Part shown: one piece after another, positions 25,712 to 34,128 of the stretch
Layout of the letters: each line of letters opens with the position of its first letter
Numbering within the stretch: the first letter of the stretch is position 1
NCBI GenBank assembly: GCA_947457615.1
Contig: CANGWK010000007.1
Span: 35,717-99,716 of the forward strand
Length of the DNA: 64,000 nt
DNA from: Flavobacteriaceae bacterium
GTDB lineage: Bacteria > Bacteroidota > Bacteroidia > Flavobacteriales > Flavobacteriaceae
Reading direction: 5' to 3'
Translations under genes and position numbers: made by a program
Notes under the pieces: model-generated
What the model was told of the DNA's origin: nothing
Seen by the model: the letters and a program-made list of their open reading frames with translations, nothing else
The model's database searches: none

Positions 25712-25761
25712 TTAGGTTTGGGGTGTTAGGTAGGAGTGAAAACCTAAAACCCAAAACCTAA
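25712..25761. repeat. Intercistronic inverted repeat before paaY
   Basis: TTAGGTTTGGGGTGTTAGGT (25712-25731) pairs with ACCTAAAACCCAAAACCTAA (25742-25761) at 18 of 20 positions with a 10-base loop, followed by further AACCTAAAACC words. Confidence 0.6.
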
Positions 25762-25778
25762 AACCAAAATCTAAAATA

Positions 25779-26387
25779 ATGATTTACGAATTCAAAGGGT
25801 TCATCCCAGTCATACACGAAAGTAGTTTTATCCATCCGCAAGCCGCGGTTACGGGTAATGTAATTATTGGAAAAAACGTATATGTCGGTCCAGGCGCGGC
25901 TATTAGAGGTGATTGGGGTGAAATCATTATTGAAGATGGTTGCAATGTGCAGGAAAATTGTACCATTCACATGTTTCCTGGAAAGACTATGGTTTTAAAA
26001 CCCGGAGCACATATAGGTCACGGAGCGATTATTCACGGAGCCAACATTGGAGCAAATTCCCTTATCGGAATGAATGCCGTAATTATGGACGATGTAACTG
26101 TTGGTGATGAATGTATTGTTGGCGCCTTAAGTTTTATCAAAGCCGGAATGCAAATTCCGAACCGTAAAATGGTGGTTGGAAATCCAGCAACAATAATAAA
26201 AGACGTTTCCGATGAAATGATTGATTGGAAAACCAAAGGAACTGCCTTGTACCAACAATTGCCGAATGAATGTTACGAAACATTAAAAGTAGTTGAGCCA
26301 TTGCGAGAAATCCCTGAAAATCGTCCGACGCAAGAAGCGTTTTATAAAACATTAGAAGAATTTAAATTAAATGAAAATAGAAAATAG
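25779..26387 (+). CDS. paaY: PaaY, hexapeptide-repeat thioesterase/gamma carbonic anhydrase family
   Basis: A 202-residue left-handed beta-helix protein with many hexapeptide repeats (VTGNVIIGKNVYVGPGAAIRGDWGEIIIEDGCNVQENCTIH, cited by parts) and candidate zinc-binding histidines in IHMF, HIGHGAIIHG. PaaY is related to gamma carbonic anhydrases but acts as a thioesterase that removes inhibitory ring-hydroxylated CoA esters in this pathway. Length and cluster position match. Confidence 0.9.
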   Translation: MIYEFKGFIPVIHESSFIHPQAAVTGNVIIGKNVYVGPGAAIRGDWGEIIIEDGCNVQENCTIHMFPGKTMVLKPGAHIGHGAIIHGANIGANSLIGMNAVIMDDVTVGDECIVGALSFIKAGMQIPNRKMVVGNPATIIKDVSDEMIDWKTKGTALYQQLPNECYETLKVVEPLREIPENRPTQEAFYKTLEEFKLNENRK

Positions 26388-26426
26388 ACAAAAGAATATA
26401 GACCATTAAAAAATCTATTTTCTATT
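26376..26426. repeat. Intercistronic inverted repeat paaY-E2
   Basis: AATAGAAAATAGA (26376-26388, overlapping the paaY stop) is the exact complement of TCTATTTTCTATT (26414-26426). Confidence 0.55.
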
Positions 26427-26445
26427 CTCTTTCATCTCAAAAAAA

Positions 26446-27729
26446 ATGATAATAGAATTCAAAATGCCCAAAATGGGTGAAAGTATATCCGAAGCTACAA
26501 TAATCAGTTGGTTGAAAAACGTTGGCGATTATGTGGAAGACGAAGAAACAATTTTAGAAGTTGCTACCGATAAAGTGGATAGTGAAGTTCCTGCGCCAGT
26601 TTCCGGAGTGATTACTGAAATTCGTTTTCACAAAGATACCGTTGTTGAGGTAGGAACCGTTTTGGCATTTATTGATTCTGAAGGAATACAAGAAGCAAGA
26701 GACGAGAGACAAGAAGTTTCTATAAAAGAAAGAGCCGCATCAATAGCAGTTGATTCGCCAAAACCGGCAACCGAAAATCGACAGCTAAAAGTTAATCCGG
26801 ATGCATTTATTTCGCCTTTAATAATTTCAATTGCTCAAAAAGAAAACCTTTCTATAGAGGAATTACAAACTATACCAGGATCAGGGGCGGAGGGGCGTTT
26901 GCAAAAAAGCGATGTTTTCAATTATTTAAAAAACCGTAAATTTCCTATTCAAAGTAAGCCAATAAGCAACAGCCAACCAACATCTTCTTACCCAAAACCA
27001 AAAATTAACTTTGTTGACGGTAAAGACCGAATTGTAGAAATGGATCGCATGCGCAAAATGATTGCCGATCACATGGTTTATTCCAAACAAACATCGCCTC
27101 ATGTAACTTCTTATATCGAAGTGGATGTTACGAATTTAGTGAATTGGAGAAATGAAAATAAAGATAAATTTCAAGAAAAATACAACGAGAAATTGACGTT
27201 TACCCCAATTTTTGTTCAAGCTGTAGCAAAAGCAATTGTAGATTTTCCAATGATTAATGTTTCTGTGGATGGCAAAAATATTATCGTACATAATGACATA
27301 AATATCGGAATGGCAACCTCATTACCTAACGGAAATTTAATTGTTCCGGTTGTTAGAAATGCTAACGAAAAAGATTTAGTAGCCTTAGCAAAAGATGTTA
27401 ATTATTTGGCAGATGCTTCTAGAAATAATAAACTAAAACCAGAAGAAATTCAAGGTAGTACTTTTACAATTTCTAATGTAGGAACCTTTGGAAGTTTGAT
27501 GGGAACTCCAATTATTAACCAACCCGAAGTGGCTATTATAGCACTCGGAATTATAAAAAAACGTCCAGAAGTGATAACTACTGAAAAAGGAGATGAAATT
27601 GCAATTAGAAGCATGATGTATCTTTCTTTATCTTTTGACCACAGGGTAGTAGATGGGTATTTAGCAGGCTCTTTTTTAAGAAAAATTGGAGATTATTTAG
27701 AAAGATTTGAAACTAATAGAAAAATTTAA
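26446..27729 (+). CDS. 2-oxo acid dehydrogenase E2 component (branched-chain type)
   Basis: A 427-residue acyltransferase with one lipoyl domain (lipoylated Lys in ATDKVDSEVPAPVSG, about residue 45), a linker, a peripheral subunit-binding domain (SPLIISIAQKENLSIEELQ ... GSGAEGRLQKSDVFNYL, about 125-165) and the C-terminal catalytic domain ending in SFDHRVVDGYLAGSF with the His-x3-Asp-Gly motif. The ATDKVDSEVPA lipoyl sequence is typical of branched-chain 2-oxo acid dehydrogenases. It lies between paaY and ilvE, and its E1 follows ilvE. Confidence 0.9.
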   Translation: MIIEFKMPKMGESISEATIISWLKNVGDYVEDEETILEVATDKVDSEVPAPVSGVITEIRFHKDTVVEVGTVLAFIDSEGIQEARDERQEVSIKERAASIAVDSPKPATENRQLKVNPDAFISPLIISIAQKENLSIEELQTIPGSGAEGRLQKSDVFNYLKNRKFPIQSKPISNSQPTSSYPKPKINFVDGKDRIVEMDRMRKMIADHMVYSKQTSPHVTSYIEVDVTNLVNWRNENKDKFQEKYNEKLTFTPIFVQAVAKAIVDFPMINVSVDGKNIIVHNDINIGMATSLPNGNLIVPVVRNANEKDLVALAKDVNYLADASRNNKLKPEEIQGSTFTISNVGTFGSLMGTPIINQPEVAIIALGIIKKRPEVITTEKGDEIAIRSMMYLSLSFDHRVVDGYLAGSFLRKIGDYLERFETNRKI

Positions 27730-27743
27730 CTCCTCTTTTCTGC

Positions 27744-27773
27744 TTCTCCTTTTGAGAAAGTTGGAACGAGGTC
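27744..27773 (-). repeat. Degenerate CTCTCC-GAGGGT palindromic repeat
   Basis: CTTCTCCTTTTGAGAAAGTT-GGAACGAGGTC resembles a degenerate, inverted copy of the repeat at 29495-29532 (CCTCACCCC ... CTCTCC ... GAGGG). It lies between the E2 and ilvE genes. Confidence 0.4.
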
Positions 27774-27786
27774 AACGCTATAAATT

Positions 27787-28854
27787 ATGAATGAGATTAA
27801 GATATTTGACATTAAAACAACTAGAGTTGAACATTCAAAAGTTAACGAAATAGATTTAGATAACGTGACCATGGGTTTCAATTTTACCGATCACATGTTT
27901 ATTTGTGATTATGAAAATGGACAATGGCAAAATCCACGAATTGAGCCGCTAGAATTAATTCCTACCCATCCTGCGGCAATGGCTTTACATTACGGACAAG
28001 CCATTTTTGAGGGAATGAAGGCCACTTTGGGTAAAAACGGGAATGCGTTATTATTTCGTCCTGATGAGAATGCAAAGAGGTTGAATCATAGTGCCGATAG
28101 AATGGGAATGCCACTTTTCCCCGAGGATTTGTTTGTTGAGGCTTTAAAACAATTTACAGCCTTAGAAAAAAACTGGATTCCGAGTAAAGTAGGAAGCGCC
28201 TTGTATTTAAGACCGTTTATGTATGCTGATGAGCCTTTTATTGGGATGCGTGCCGCAACAAGTTACAAATTTATTGTAATGGCATCACCAGCGGGACCAA
28301 TGTATAGTAGAAAAATTAAATTATTTGCAGAGAAAAAATATGTTCGTGCAGTTAATGGTGGAACCGGAGAAGCTAAAGCAGCTGGGAATTATGCCGCTGC
28401 TATTCGACCAACAGAATATGCTAAAGCTAATGGATACGATCAAGTATTATGGTTGGATCCGTATAATTTTGAATACATTCAAGAAGTGGGAACCATGAAT
28501 ATTTTTATAAAAATTGGAGGTAAATTCGTTACCCCCGATTTAAGTGGTTCTATATTATCAGGAATTACAAGAATGAGTGTTATTGATTTGCTTCGAAGCA
28601 AAGGTTTTGAAGTAACGGAAAGACCAATAACCATTTCGGAAATTGAAGAAGCATCCAATAACGGAACTTTAGAAGAAGCTTTCGGAACAGGAACTGCGGT
28701 AGGAATTGCTATGATTGAAGAAATTGGAAACAACGATTTAGCTATTAAATTTCCAGAGAACAATCCAGTTTCAGTTATGGTAAATGATACTTTGAACGCT
28801 ATAAAAGTTCAAGATATAAAAGACGAGTTTGGTTGGGTTGTGGAGACGAAATAA
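27787..28854 (+). CDS. ilvE: Branched-chain amino-acid aminotransferase
   Basis: A 355-residue class IV PLP aminotransferase interconverting leucine, isoleucine and valine with their 2-oxo acids. The conserved PALHYGQAIFEGMKA-like segment (HPAAMALHYGQAIFEGMKA), YLRPFMYADE, the PLP-Lys region GGTGEAKAAGNYAAAI and EVGTMNIF are all present, and the size is that of the larger bacterial BCATs. It is placed between the E2 and E1 genes, so the operon can convert amino acids to acyl-CoAs; broad-range activity on phenylalanine is plausible but unproven. Confidence 0.94.
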   Translation: MNEIKIFDIKTTRVEHSKVNEIDLDNVTMGFNFTDHMFICDYENGQWQNPRIEPLELIPTHPAAMALHYGQAIFEGMKATLGKNGNALLFRPDENAKRLNHSADRMGMPLFPEDLFVEALKQFTALEKNWIPSKVGSALYLRPFMYADEPFIGMRAATSYKFIVMASPAGPMYSRKIKLFAEKKYVRAVNGGTGEAKAAGNYAAAIRPTEYAKANGYDQVLWLDPYNFEYIQEVGTMNIFIKIGGKFVTPDLSGSILSGITRMSVIDLLRSKGFEVTERPITISEIEEASNNGTLEEAFGTGTAVGIAMIEEIGNNDLAIKFPENNPVSVMVNDTLNAIKVQDIKDEFGWVVETK

Positions 28855-28861
28855 TTCAAAC

Positions 28862-28923
28862 CTAAACCTGACAGGTTAATAAAACCTGTCAGGTTTAAGG
28901 TTTTATTAACCTGTCAGGTTTAG
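28862..28923. repeat. Long dyad with three CCTGWCAGG units
   Basis: A perfect inverted repeat with 25-base arms (28862-28886 and 28899-28923) and a 12-base loop. Each arm holds AAACCTGACAGGTTAA or its complement, and a third AACCTGTCAGGTTTAA unit spans the loop. It is a likely strong terminator or transcript-protecting hairpin after ilvE, and belongs to a repeat family I associate with Flavobacterium genomes. Confidence 0.8.
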
Positions 28924-28960
28924 TTTGGAAAGTTTTCAAAAATTCAAAAAAGTTAATTAT

Positions 28961-29033
28961 CTAGCCCCGATGCTGGAATTGTTTGAGCTCTTGGCTTTTT
29001 TTAAAAAGCCAAAGCGAGTTCCAGCAGCGGGAA
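28961..29033 (+). repeat. TAGCCC-GAT interspersed element, copy 3
   Basis: Starts CTAGCCCCGATGCTGGAA and ends AGCAGCGGGAA. The inside pairs GCTGGAA (28972-28978) with TTCCAGC (29019-29025) and TTGGCTTTTT (28991-29000) with AAAAAGCCAA (29003-29012), making a long hairpin. Confidence 0.75.
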
Positions 29034-29080
29034 AATGGTTTACAAATAAAGCCCGAGCCATTCGCTCAAAAAATAAAAAA

Positions 29081-31141
29081 ATGAGTTCATTAGACAAAAA
29101 TATCCTCGAAAAAGCCTTCATTACAATGGCAACTGCTAAGGCAATGTCGACTTTGTATGAAGACAATTTCAAGATTGTTTCCAAATATGTTCATGCTACT
29201 TCGCGCGGACATGAAGCGATTCAAATTGCCATGGCGATGCAATTGTTGCCTCAAGATTATGCGTTTCCATATTATCGGGATGATGCTATGCTGTTGGGAA
29301 TTGGGATGCAACCGTATGATTTGATGTTGCAATTAATGGCTAAAAAGGACGATCCATTTTCGGGTGGGCGTACTTATTATTGCCATCCAAGTTTGAAAGA
29401 TGCCGATAAACCAAAAATTCCACACCAATCCTCAGCAACCGGAATGCAAGCCATTCCTGCAACAGGAGCCGCAATGGGATTTTGGTATAAAGAGAACCTC
29501 ACCCCAGCCCTCTCCAAAGAAGAGGGAGATGAGAAATCACTAGTTGTTTGCTCCCTAGGCGATGCCTCGGTAACGGAAGGCGAAATTGCCGAAGCCTTTC
29601 AAATGGCAGCCCTTAAACAGCTTCCAATTTTGTATTTAGTGCAAGATAATGGCTGGGATATATCTGCTAATGCTGCAGAAACTCGTGCTCAAAATGCGTT
29701 TGAATATGCAAAAGGTTTTCACGGAATAGAAGCAATTTCAATTGATGGTGCCAATTTTACAGAGAGTTATTTAGCACTTCAAAAAGTGGTGAAAACTATT
29801 AGGGAAGAAAGAAGACCGTTTTTAGTTCACGCTAGAGTTCCGTTGTTGAACCACCATACTTCGGGGGTTCGCATGGAATGGTATCGCGATGATTTGGAAG
29901 AAGCACAATCTAGAGATCCATATCCGGTTTTGATACAACAATTGTTGGATGCTGGATTTAAACAAGAAGAAATGAATAAAATTGAGTCTGAGGTTTCTGC
30001 CTTGGTTCAAAATGATTTTGATAGAGCACAACTTGCAAATGACCCTTCTCCGGAAGATTTATTCACACACGATTTTGCTCCAACACCAATTACAGAAGAA
30101 GTAGGCGAACGAAATCCACCACGTGAAGACAAAGTGGTGATGGTAGATTGCGCCTTGTTTGCTGTTGAAGAATTAATGAAAAAGCACTCCGAATGTTTGC
30201 TTTACGGACAAGACGTAGGTGGACGATTGGGTGGCGTTTTTAGAGAAGCAGCAACCTTGGCACAAAAATTTGGCGACGAACGTGTTTTTAATACACCCAT
30301 TCAGGAGGCCTATATTGTAGGTTCAACTGTTGGAATGTCGGCAGTTGGGTTAAAACCAATTGTTGAGGTACAATTTGCAGATTATATTTGGCCGGGATTG
30401 AACCAATTGTTTACCGAAGTCAGTCGCTCGTGTTATTTGTCTAACGGAAAATGGCCGGTGAGCATGATTTTGCGAGTGCCAATTGGTGCTTACGGAAGCG
30501 GTGGACCTTACCATTCTTCCTCTGTGGAAAGCGTACTGACTAATATACGTGGTATAAAAATAGCTTATCCGAGTAACGGTGCCGACCTAAAAGGCCTATT
30601 AAAAGCCGCTTATTACGACCCAAATCCAGTGGTGATTTTGGAACATAAAGGTTTGTATTGGAGTAAAGTGAAAGGTACCGATGCCGCAAGAGTAAACGAA
30701 CCAAGTGAAGATTATATGTTGCCTTTCGGGAAAGCAAATGTCGTACAAGAAATTTGGGAACAAGAAACAGAGGAAACTATAACCATTATAACCTACGGGA
30801 TGGGAGTGCATTGGGCATTGAATGCTTCGGCAACTATGAAAAACCAAGTGGAGATTATCGATTTGCGAACTTTATATCCATTAGATGAAGAAGCGATTTT
30901 TAAATCGGTTAAGAAAGCCAAAAAATGTTTGGTTGTAACCGAAGAGCCAACCAATAATTCTTTCGCCAGAAGTTTGGTAGGATTAATTCAAGAAAAGTGT
31001 TTTAAACATTTGGATGCACCAGTAATGGTCATTGGCTCCGAGAACATGCCCGCCATTCCACTTAACAGCGTTTTAGAGTTTACTATGATTCCGAATGTAG
31101 ATAAAGTACTATTGAAAATGGAGGAACTTTTGGGGTATTAA
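29081..31141 (+). CDS. 2-oxo acid dehydrogenase E1, fused alpha and beta subunits (branched-chain type)
   Basis: A 686-residue thiamine-diphosphate enzyme. Residues 1 to about 345 are the E1-alpha part (SRGHEAIQIAMAMQL, YYRDDAMLLGIGM, and the ThDP motif CSLGDASVTEGEIAEAFQMA ... DNGWDIS), and about 375-686 the E1-beta part (YGQDVGGRLGGVFREAATL, FNTPIQEAYIVGSTVGMS, IVEVQFADYIWPGLNQL). Start 29081 (MSSLDKN) is chosen because the longer frame would start at a TTG and run through a repeat element. An in-frame insertion of about 13 residues (LTPALSKEEGDE) at about residue 139 comes from a palindromic repeat. Confidence 0.92.
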   Translation: MSSLDKNILEKAFITMATAKAMSTLYEDNFKIVSKYVHATSRGHEAIQIAMAMQLLPQDYAFPYYRDDAMLLGIGMQPYDLMLQLMAKKDDPFSGGRTYYCHPSLKDADKPKIPHQSSATGMQAIPATGAAMGFWYKENLTPALSKEEGDEKSLVVCSLGDASVTEGEIAEAFQMAALKQLPILYLVQDNGWDISANAAETRAQNAFEYAKGFHGIEAISIDGANFTESYLALQKVVKTIREERRPFLVHARVPLLNHHTSGVRMEWYRDDLEEAQSRDPYPVLIQQLLDAGFKQEEMNKIESEVSALVQNDFDRAQLANDPSPEDLFTHDFAPTPITEEVGERNPPREDKVVMVDCALFAVEELMKKHSECLLYGQDVGGRLGGVFREAATLAQKFGDERVFNTPIQEAYIVGSTVGMSAVGLKPIVEVQFADYIWPGLNQLFTEVSRSCYLSNGKWPVSMILRVPIGAYGSGGPYHSSSVESVLTNIRGIKIAYPSNGADLKGLLKAAYYDPNPVVILEHKGLYWSKVKGTDAARVNEPSEDYMLPFGKANVVQEIWEQETEETITIITYGMGVHWALNASATMKNQVEIIDLRTLYPLDEEAIFKSVKKAKKCLVVTEEPTNNSFARSLVGLIQEKCFKHLDAPVMVIGSENMPAIPLNSVLEFTMIPNVDKVLLKMEELLGY
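29495..29532 (+). repeat. Palindromic repeat inserted in frame in the E1 gene
   Basis: The DNA CCTCACCCCAGCCCTCTCC, then AAAGAAGAGGGAGA, is a copy of a palindromic intergenic repeat (CCCTCTCC pairing with GAGGG). It encodes the peptide NLTPALSKEEGDE, a sequence that is typical of such repeats in many unrelated bacterial proteins, placed just before the ThDP-binding motif. Confidence 0.7.
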
Positions 31142-31146
31142 AATTG

Positions 31147-31188
31147 AGTGTTCTGTTTTAAGTAGTCAGTTACTGAAAACGGAACACT
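31147..31188. terminator. Imperfect hairpin between convergent E1 and DUF4136 genes
   Basis: AGTGTTCTGTTTT (31147-31159) pairs with AAAACGGAACACT (31176-31188), 12 of 13 bases. No clear T-run follows, so its role as a terminator is inferred from position. Confidence 0.45.
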
Positions 31189-31190
31189 GC

Positions 31191-31721
31191 CTACTTTTTA
31201 ACTGGTGGATATTGCTCTAAAATTTTATCTACAAATTCTTTAATACGTGCGTCTTTTTGTTCAGTGACTTTAGTTAGATAGCCACTTCCTTCGCCTTGCC
31301 ATACTAGTTCTTTGGTTTTAGCATCGACTAAATCAATGTATAGGGTTCCTTCGGGTGTGACATAAGTGGAATTGTATCCCATCCCCATGTAGGGGTTCCA
31401 TCCCCAACCCATTGCCCATCCCAAGCCAGCATGATTATAAACATCAACTCGTTGGCTTTCTTTGGTGAAAATGCTTATTAATAAATCTGGAGTTTCACTT
31501 TTTGAAAAGCCCTTTAGAGTAAGAGCATCGTCTATAGAGTGTAAAATTCGTTTTTTATCTAAGTCAGAAATTTCTACTTTATCCACCCCACTTTTTAGAT
31601 AAGCATAGGTTTTATAACTTTCAAAATTTGCTTTTTTATCGTAATCGGCATTGACTCTAACCGAACTACATGACGCAACTATTAATAGTAAAAATAGAGA
31701 AACTAGTTTAGCTGTTTTCAT
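31191..31721 (-). CDS. DUF4136 lipoprotein
   Basis: A 176-residue protein with a lipoprotein signal (LFLLLIVASCSS, lipidated Cys18) and a DUF4136 domain: VNADYDKKANFESYKTYAYL at the start and LLISIFTKESQRVDVY, GTLYIDLVDAKTKELVWQGEGSGYL later. These proteins are probably outer-membrane-associated and of unknown function. Single gene, convergent with the E1 gene. Confidence 0.88.
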   Translation of the reverse strand: MKTAKLVSLFLLLIVASCSSVRVNADYDKKANFESYKTYAYLKSGVDKVEISDLDKKRILHSIDDALTLKGFSKSETPDLLISIFTKESQRVDVYNHAGLGWAMGWGWNPYMGMGYNSTYVTPEGTLYIDLVDAKTKELVWQGEGSGYLTKVTEQKDARIKEFVDKILEQYPPVKK

Positions 31722-31910
31722 AATTTAGAAATTTGTTAGATTTGAATAACTTATTTGCAATTCAAATTTAATAAAAAAATAAGTTGCAACTTCTTTTTGT
31801 TTTCTTAATTAACACTTTCTAAACAAGTTTAACACTAATTAACAGAAGGATTAATTTAAACCATTTTTGGCATTCTGTATTTTATGTCGCTTATTGAATT
31901 ATTAGATTAA

Positions 31911-32130
31911 TTTAACCCGTTGGGTGTAATTAAATTTATTTTGCTTTTTACCACATAGATTCATAGTTTTTAAAAAAATAACAAAAGGCGTTTCACTTAT
32001 TTAAAGATAATCATAGCTATGTGAACCCATAAATTGGGCTTTTTAATACTTTTCCCTATGATTCTATGTGGTTCATTATTTTAATTTATTCCTATTTGAA
32101 CTCTTTATTAATTTTACCCAACGGGTTAAT
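31911..32130. mobile_element. MITE-like nested-dyad element
   Basis: An element of about 220 bp with no coding capacity. Outer arms TTTAACCCGTTGGGT (31911-31925) and ACCCAACGGGTTAA (32116-32129), inner arms ACCACATAGATTCATAG (31950-31966) and CTATGATTCTATGTGGT (32056-32072, 16 of 17 complementary). It accounts for most of the gap between the DUF4136 and hutU genes; the rest (31722-31910) is AT-rich with no visible feature. Confidence 0.65.
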
Positions 32131-32149
32131 TTAAAATTTAAGTCTTAAA

Positions 32150-34126
32150 TTATAATAAATCTTCATCTACCAAATTTGGGATAGTAATTTTCAATAAAGG
32201 TTGTGAGGCCATTGCTCTTTTTATTGCAAAAATTGCTCCTTCGTTTCGCGCCCAACTTCTTCTTGAAATTCCGTTGTTTACATCCCAAAAAAGCATTGAT
32301 TCCAAACGCTTAGATGCTTCTTTAGATCCGTCAATTAACATACCAAAACCGCCGTTTATTACTTCGCCCCAACCAACACCGCCACCATTGTGAATGGATA
32401 CCCAAGTTGCTCCACGGAAGCTATCACCAATAACGTTTTGTATTGCCATATCTGCAGTAAATCTCGAGCCATCATAAATATTAGAGGTTTCTCTATAGGG
32501 AGAATCGGTGCCTGAAACATCATGGTGATCGCGTCCTAAAATAATATATCCGATTTCACCACGCGCTATTGCTTGGTTAAAGGCTTCGGCTATTTTTATT
32601 CGACCTTCGGAATCCGCGTAAAGAATTCGTGCTTGTGATCCAACGACCAATTTGTTTTCTTGTGCTCCTTTGATCCATTGGATATTATCGGCCATTTGTT
32701 GCTGAATTTCTTCGGGTGAATTCTGCATCATTTCTTCTAGAACATCGCAAGCAATTTTATCTGTTTTGGCTAAATCTTCTGGATTTCCAGAAGCACAAAC
32801 CCAACGGAAAGGTCCAAATCCGTAATCAAAACACATAGGCCCCATAATATCTTGCACATAACTGTTATATTTAAAATCGATATGATTTTCAGCCATTACA
32901 TTGGCGCCAGCTCGAGAAGCCTCTAATAAGAATGCATTACCATAATCAAAGAAATAAGTACCTTTTTCAGTATGTTTATTGATTGCTGAAGCATGACGAC
33001 GAAGTGTTTTTTGAACTTCTTCTTTAAATTTTTCTGGATTATTAGCCATTAATTCGTTAGACTCTTCAAAGGTGTGTCCGATCGGGTAATATCCTCCAGC
33101 CCAAGGATTGTGTAAAGAAGTTTGATCGGAACCCAAATCGATATGTAAATTTTCTTGATCGAATCGTTCCCAAACATCAACTATATTTCCTAAATAAGCT
33201 ATAGATACTACTTCTTTATTTTCAAGCGCTTTTTTAACTCTCGGCACTAAATCTTCTATATTTTCTAACACTTCATTTATCCAACCTTGCGAATGGCGAA
33301 TGTGGGTTATTTTCGGATTTACTTCGGCACAAACCGTAACACAGCCTGCAATATTTCCAGCTTTTGGTTGCGCTCCAGACATTCCGCCAAGTCCAGAAGT
33401 TACAAACAAACCTCCTGTTGGTGATTTTTTTATTTTTCTGAAACCATTCAAAACAGTGATAGTAGTTCCGTGAACAATTCCTTGCGGACCAATATACATA
33501 TAACTTCCTGCAGTCATTTGTCCGTATTGGGAAACACCTAGCGCATTCATTTTCTCCCAATCATCTGGCTTGGAGTAATTTGGAATTACCATTCCGTTAG
33601 TTACCACAACTCTAGGTGCCTCTTTGTGGGATGGGAATAACCCCATTGGATGACCGGAATACATTGCTAAAGTTTGTTCTTCGATCATTTCTGCAAGATA
33701 TTTCATGGTCAAGCGGTATTGCGCCCAATTTTGAAAAACAGCGCCGTTGCCTCCATAGGTAATCAGCTCATGTGGGTGTTGAGCCACGGCATGATCCAAA
33801 TTATTTTGAATCATCAACATTATGGCTTTGGCTTGCTCGCATTTTCCGGGATATTCCGAAATAGGTCGAGCAAATATTTTGTAATCTGGTCGAAATCGAT
33901 ACATATAAATACGACCATAAGTTTCTAATTCAGCTTTAAATTCTGGAAGTAATGTTGCATGATGTTCTGCTTCAAAATAGCGTAAAGCATTTTTTAAAGC
34001 TAATTTTTTTTCTTCTAACGAAAGAATTTCTTTGCGTTTAGGAGCATGATTTATTTCGGTTTCGAAAGGTTTTATATTCGGTAACACTGATGGAATTCCT
34101 TGTAGAATTTGTTCTTGAAAGGTCAT
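32150..34126 (-). CDS. hutU: Urocanate hydratase
   Basis: A 658-residue enzyme that hydrates urocanate to imidazolonepropionate in histidine breakdown, with tightly bound NAD. Diagnostic parts: ELITYGGNGAVFQNWAQYRLTMKYL (by parts), SGHPMGLFPSHKEAPRVVVTNGM, GGLGGMSGAQPKAG, and YGFGPFRWVCASGNPEDLAKTD with the conserved active-site Cys. It is about 100 residues longer than the Pseudomonas enzyme, as in other Bacteroidetes. The other hut genes are not in this window. The PH-like gene stops two bases before... its start is upstream on the same strand. Confidence 0.95.
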   Translation of the reverse strand: MTFQEQILQGIPSVLPNIKPFETEINHAPKRKEILSLEEKKLALKNALRYFEAEHHATLLPEFKAELETYGRIYMYRFRPDYKIFARPISEYPGKCEQAKAIMLMIQNNLDHAVAQHPHELITYGGNGAVFQNWAQYRLTMKYLAEMIEEQTLAMYSGHPMGLFPSHKEAPRVVVTNGMVIPNYSKPDDWEKMNALGVSQYGQMTAGSYMYIGPQGIVHGTTITVLNGFRKIKKSPTGGLFVTSGLGGMSGAQPKAGNIAGCVTVCAEVNPKITHIRHSQGWINEVLENIEDLVPRVKKALENKEVVSIAYLGNIVDVWERFDQENLHIDLGSDQTSLHNPWAGGYYPIGHTFEESNELMANNPEKFKEEVQKTLRRHASAINKHTEKGTYFFDYGNAFLLEASRAGANVMAENHIDFKYNSYVQDIMGPMCFDYGFGPFRWVCASGNPEDLAKTDKIACDVLEEMMQNSPEEIQQQMADNIQWIKGAQENKLVVGSQARILYADSEGRIKIAEAFNQAIARGEIGYIILGRDHHDVSGTDSPYRETSNIYDGSRFTADMAIQNVIGDSFRGATWVSIHNGGGVGWGEVINGGFGMLIDGSKEASKRLESMLFWDVNNGISRRSWARNEGAIFAIKRAMASQPLLKITIPNLVDEDLL

Positions 34127-34128
34127 TT

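Noticed and set aside
28925..29080. N-terminal extension of the E1 protein from a TTG
   Set aside because: The extra codons run through an interspersed hairpin element and are not family-like; the ATG at 29081 starts the conserved part.
33273..33560. A 95-codon frame inside hutU on the same strand
   Set aside because: It is an alternative frame of a well-conserved enzyme with no recognisable features.
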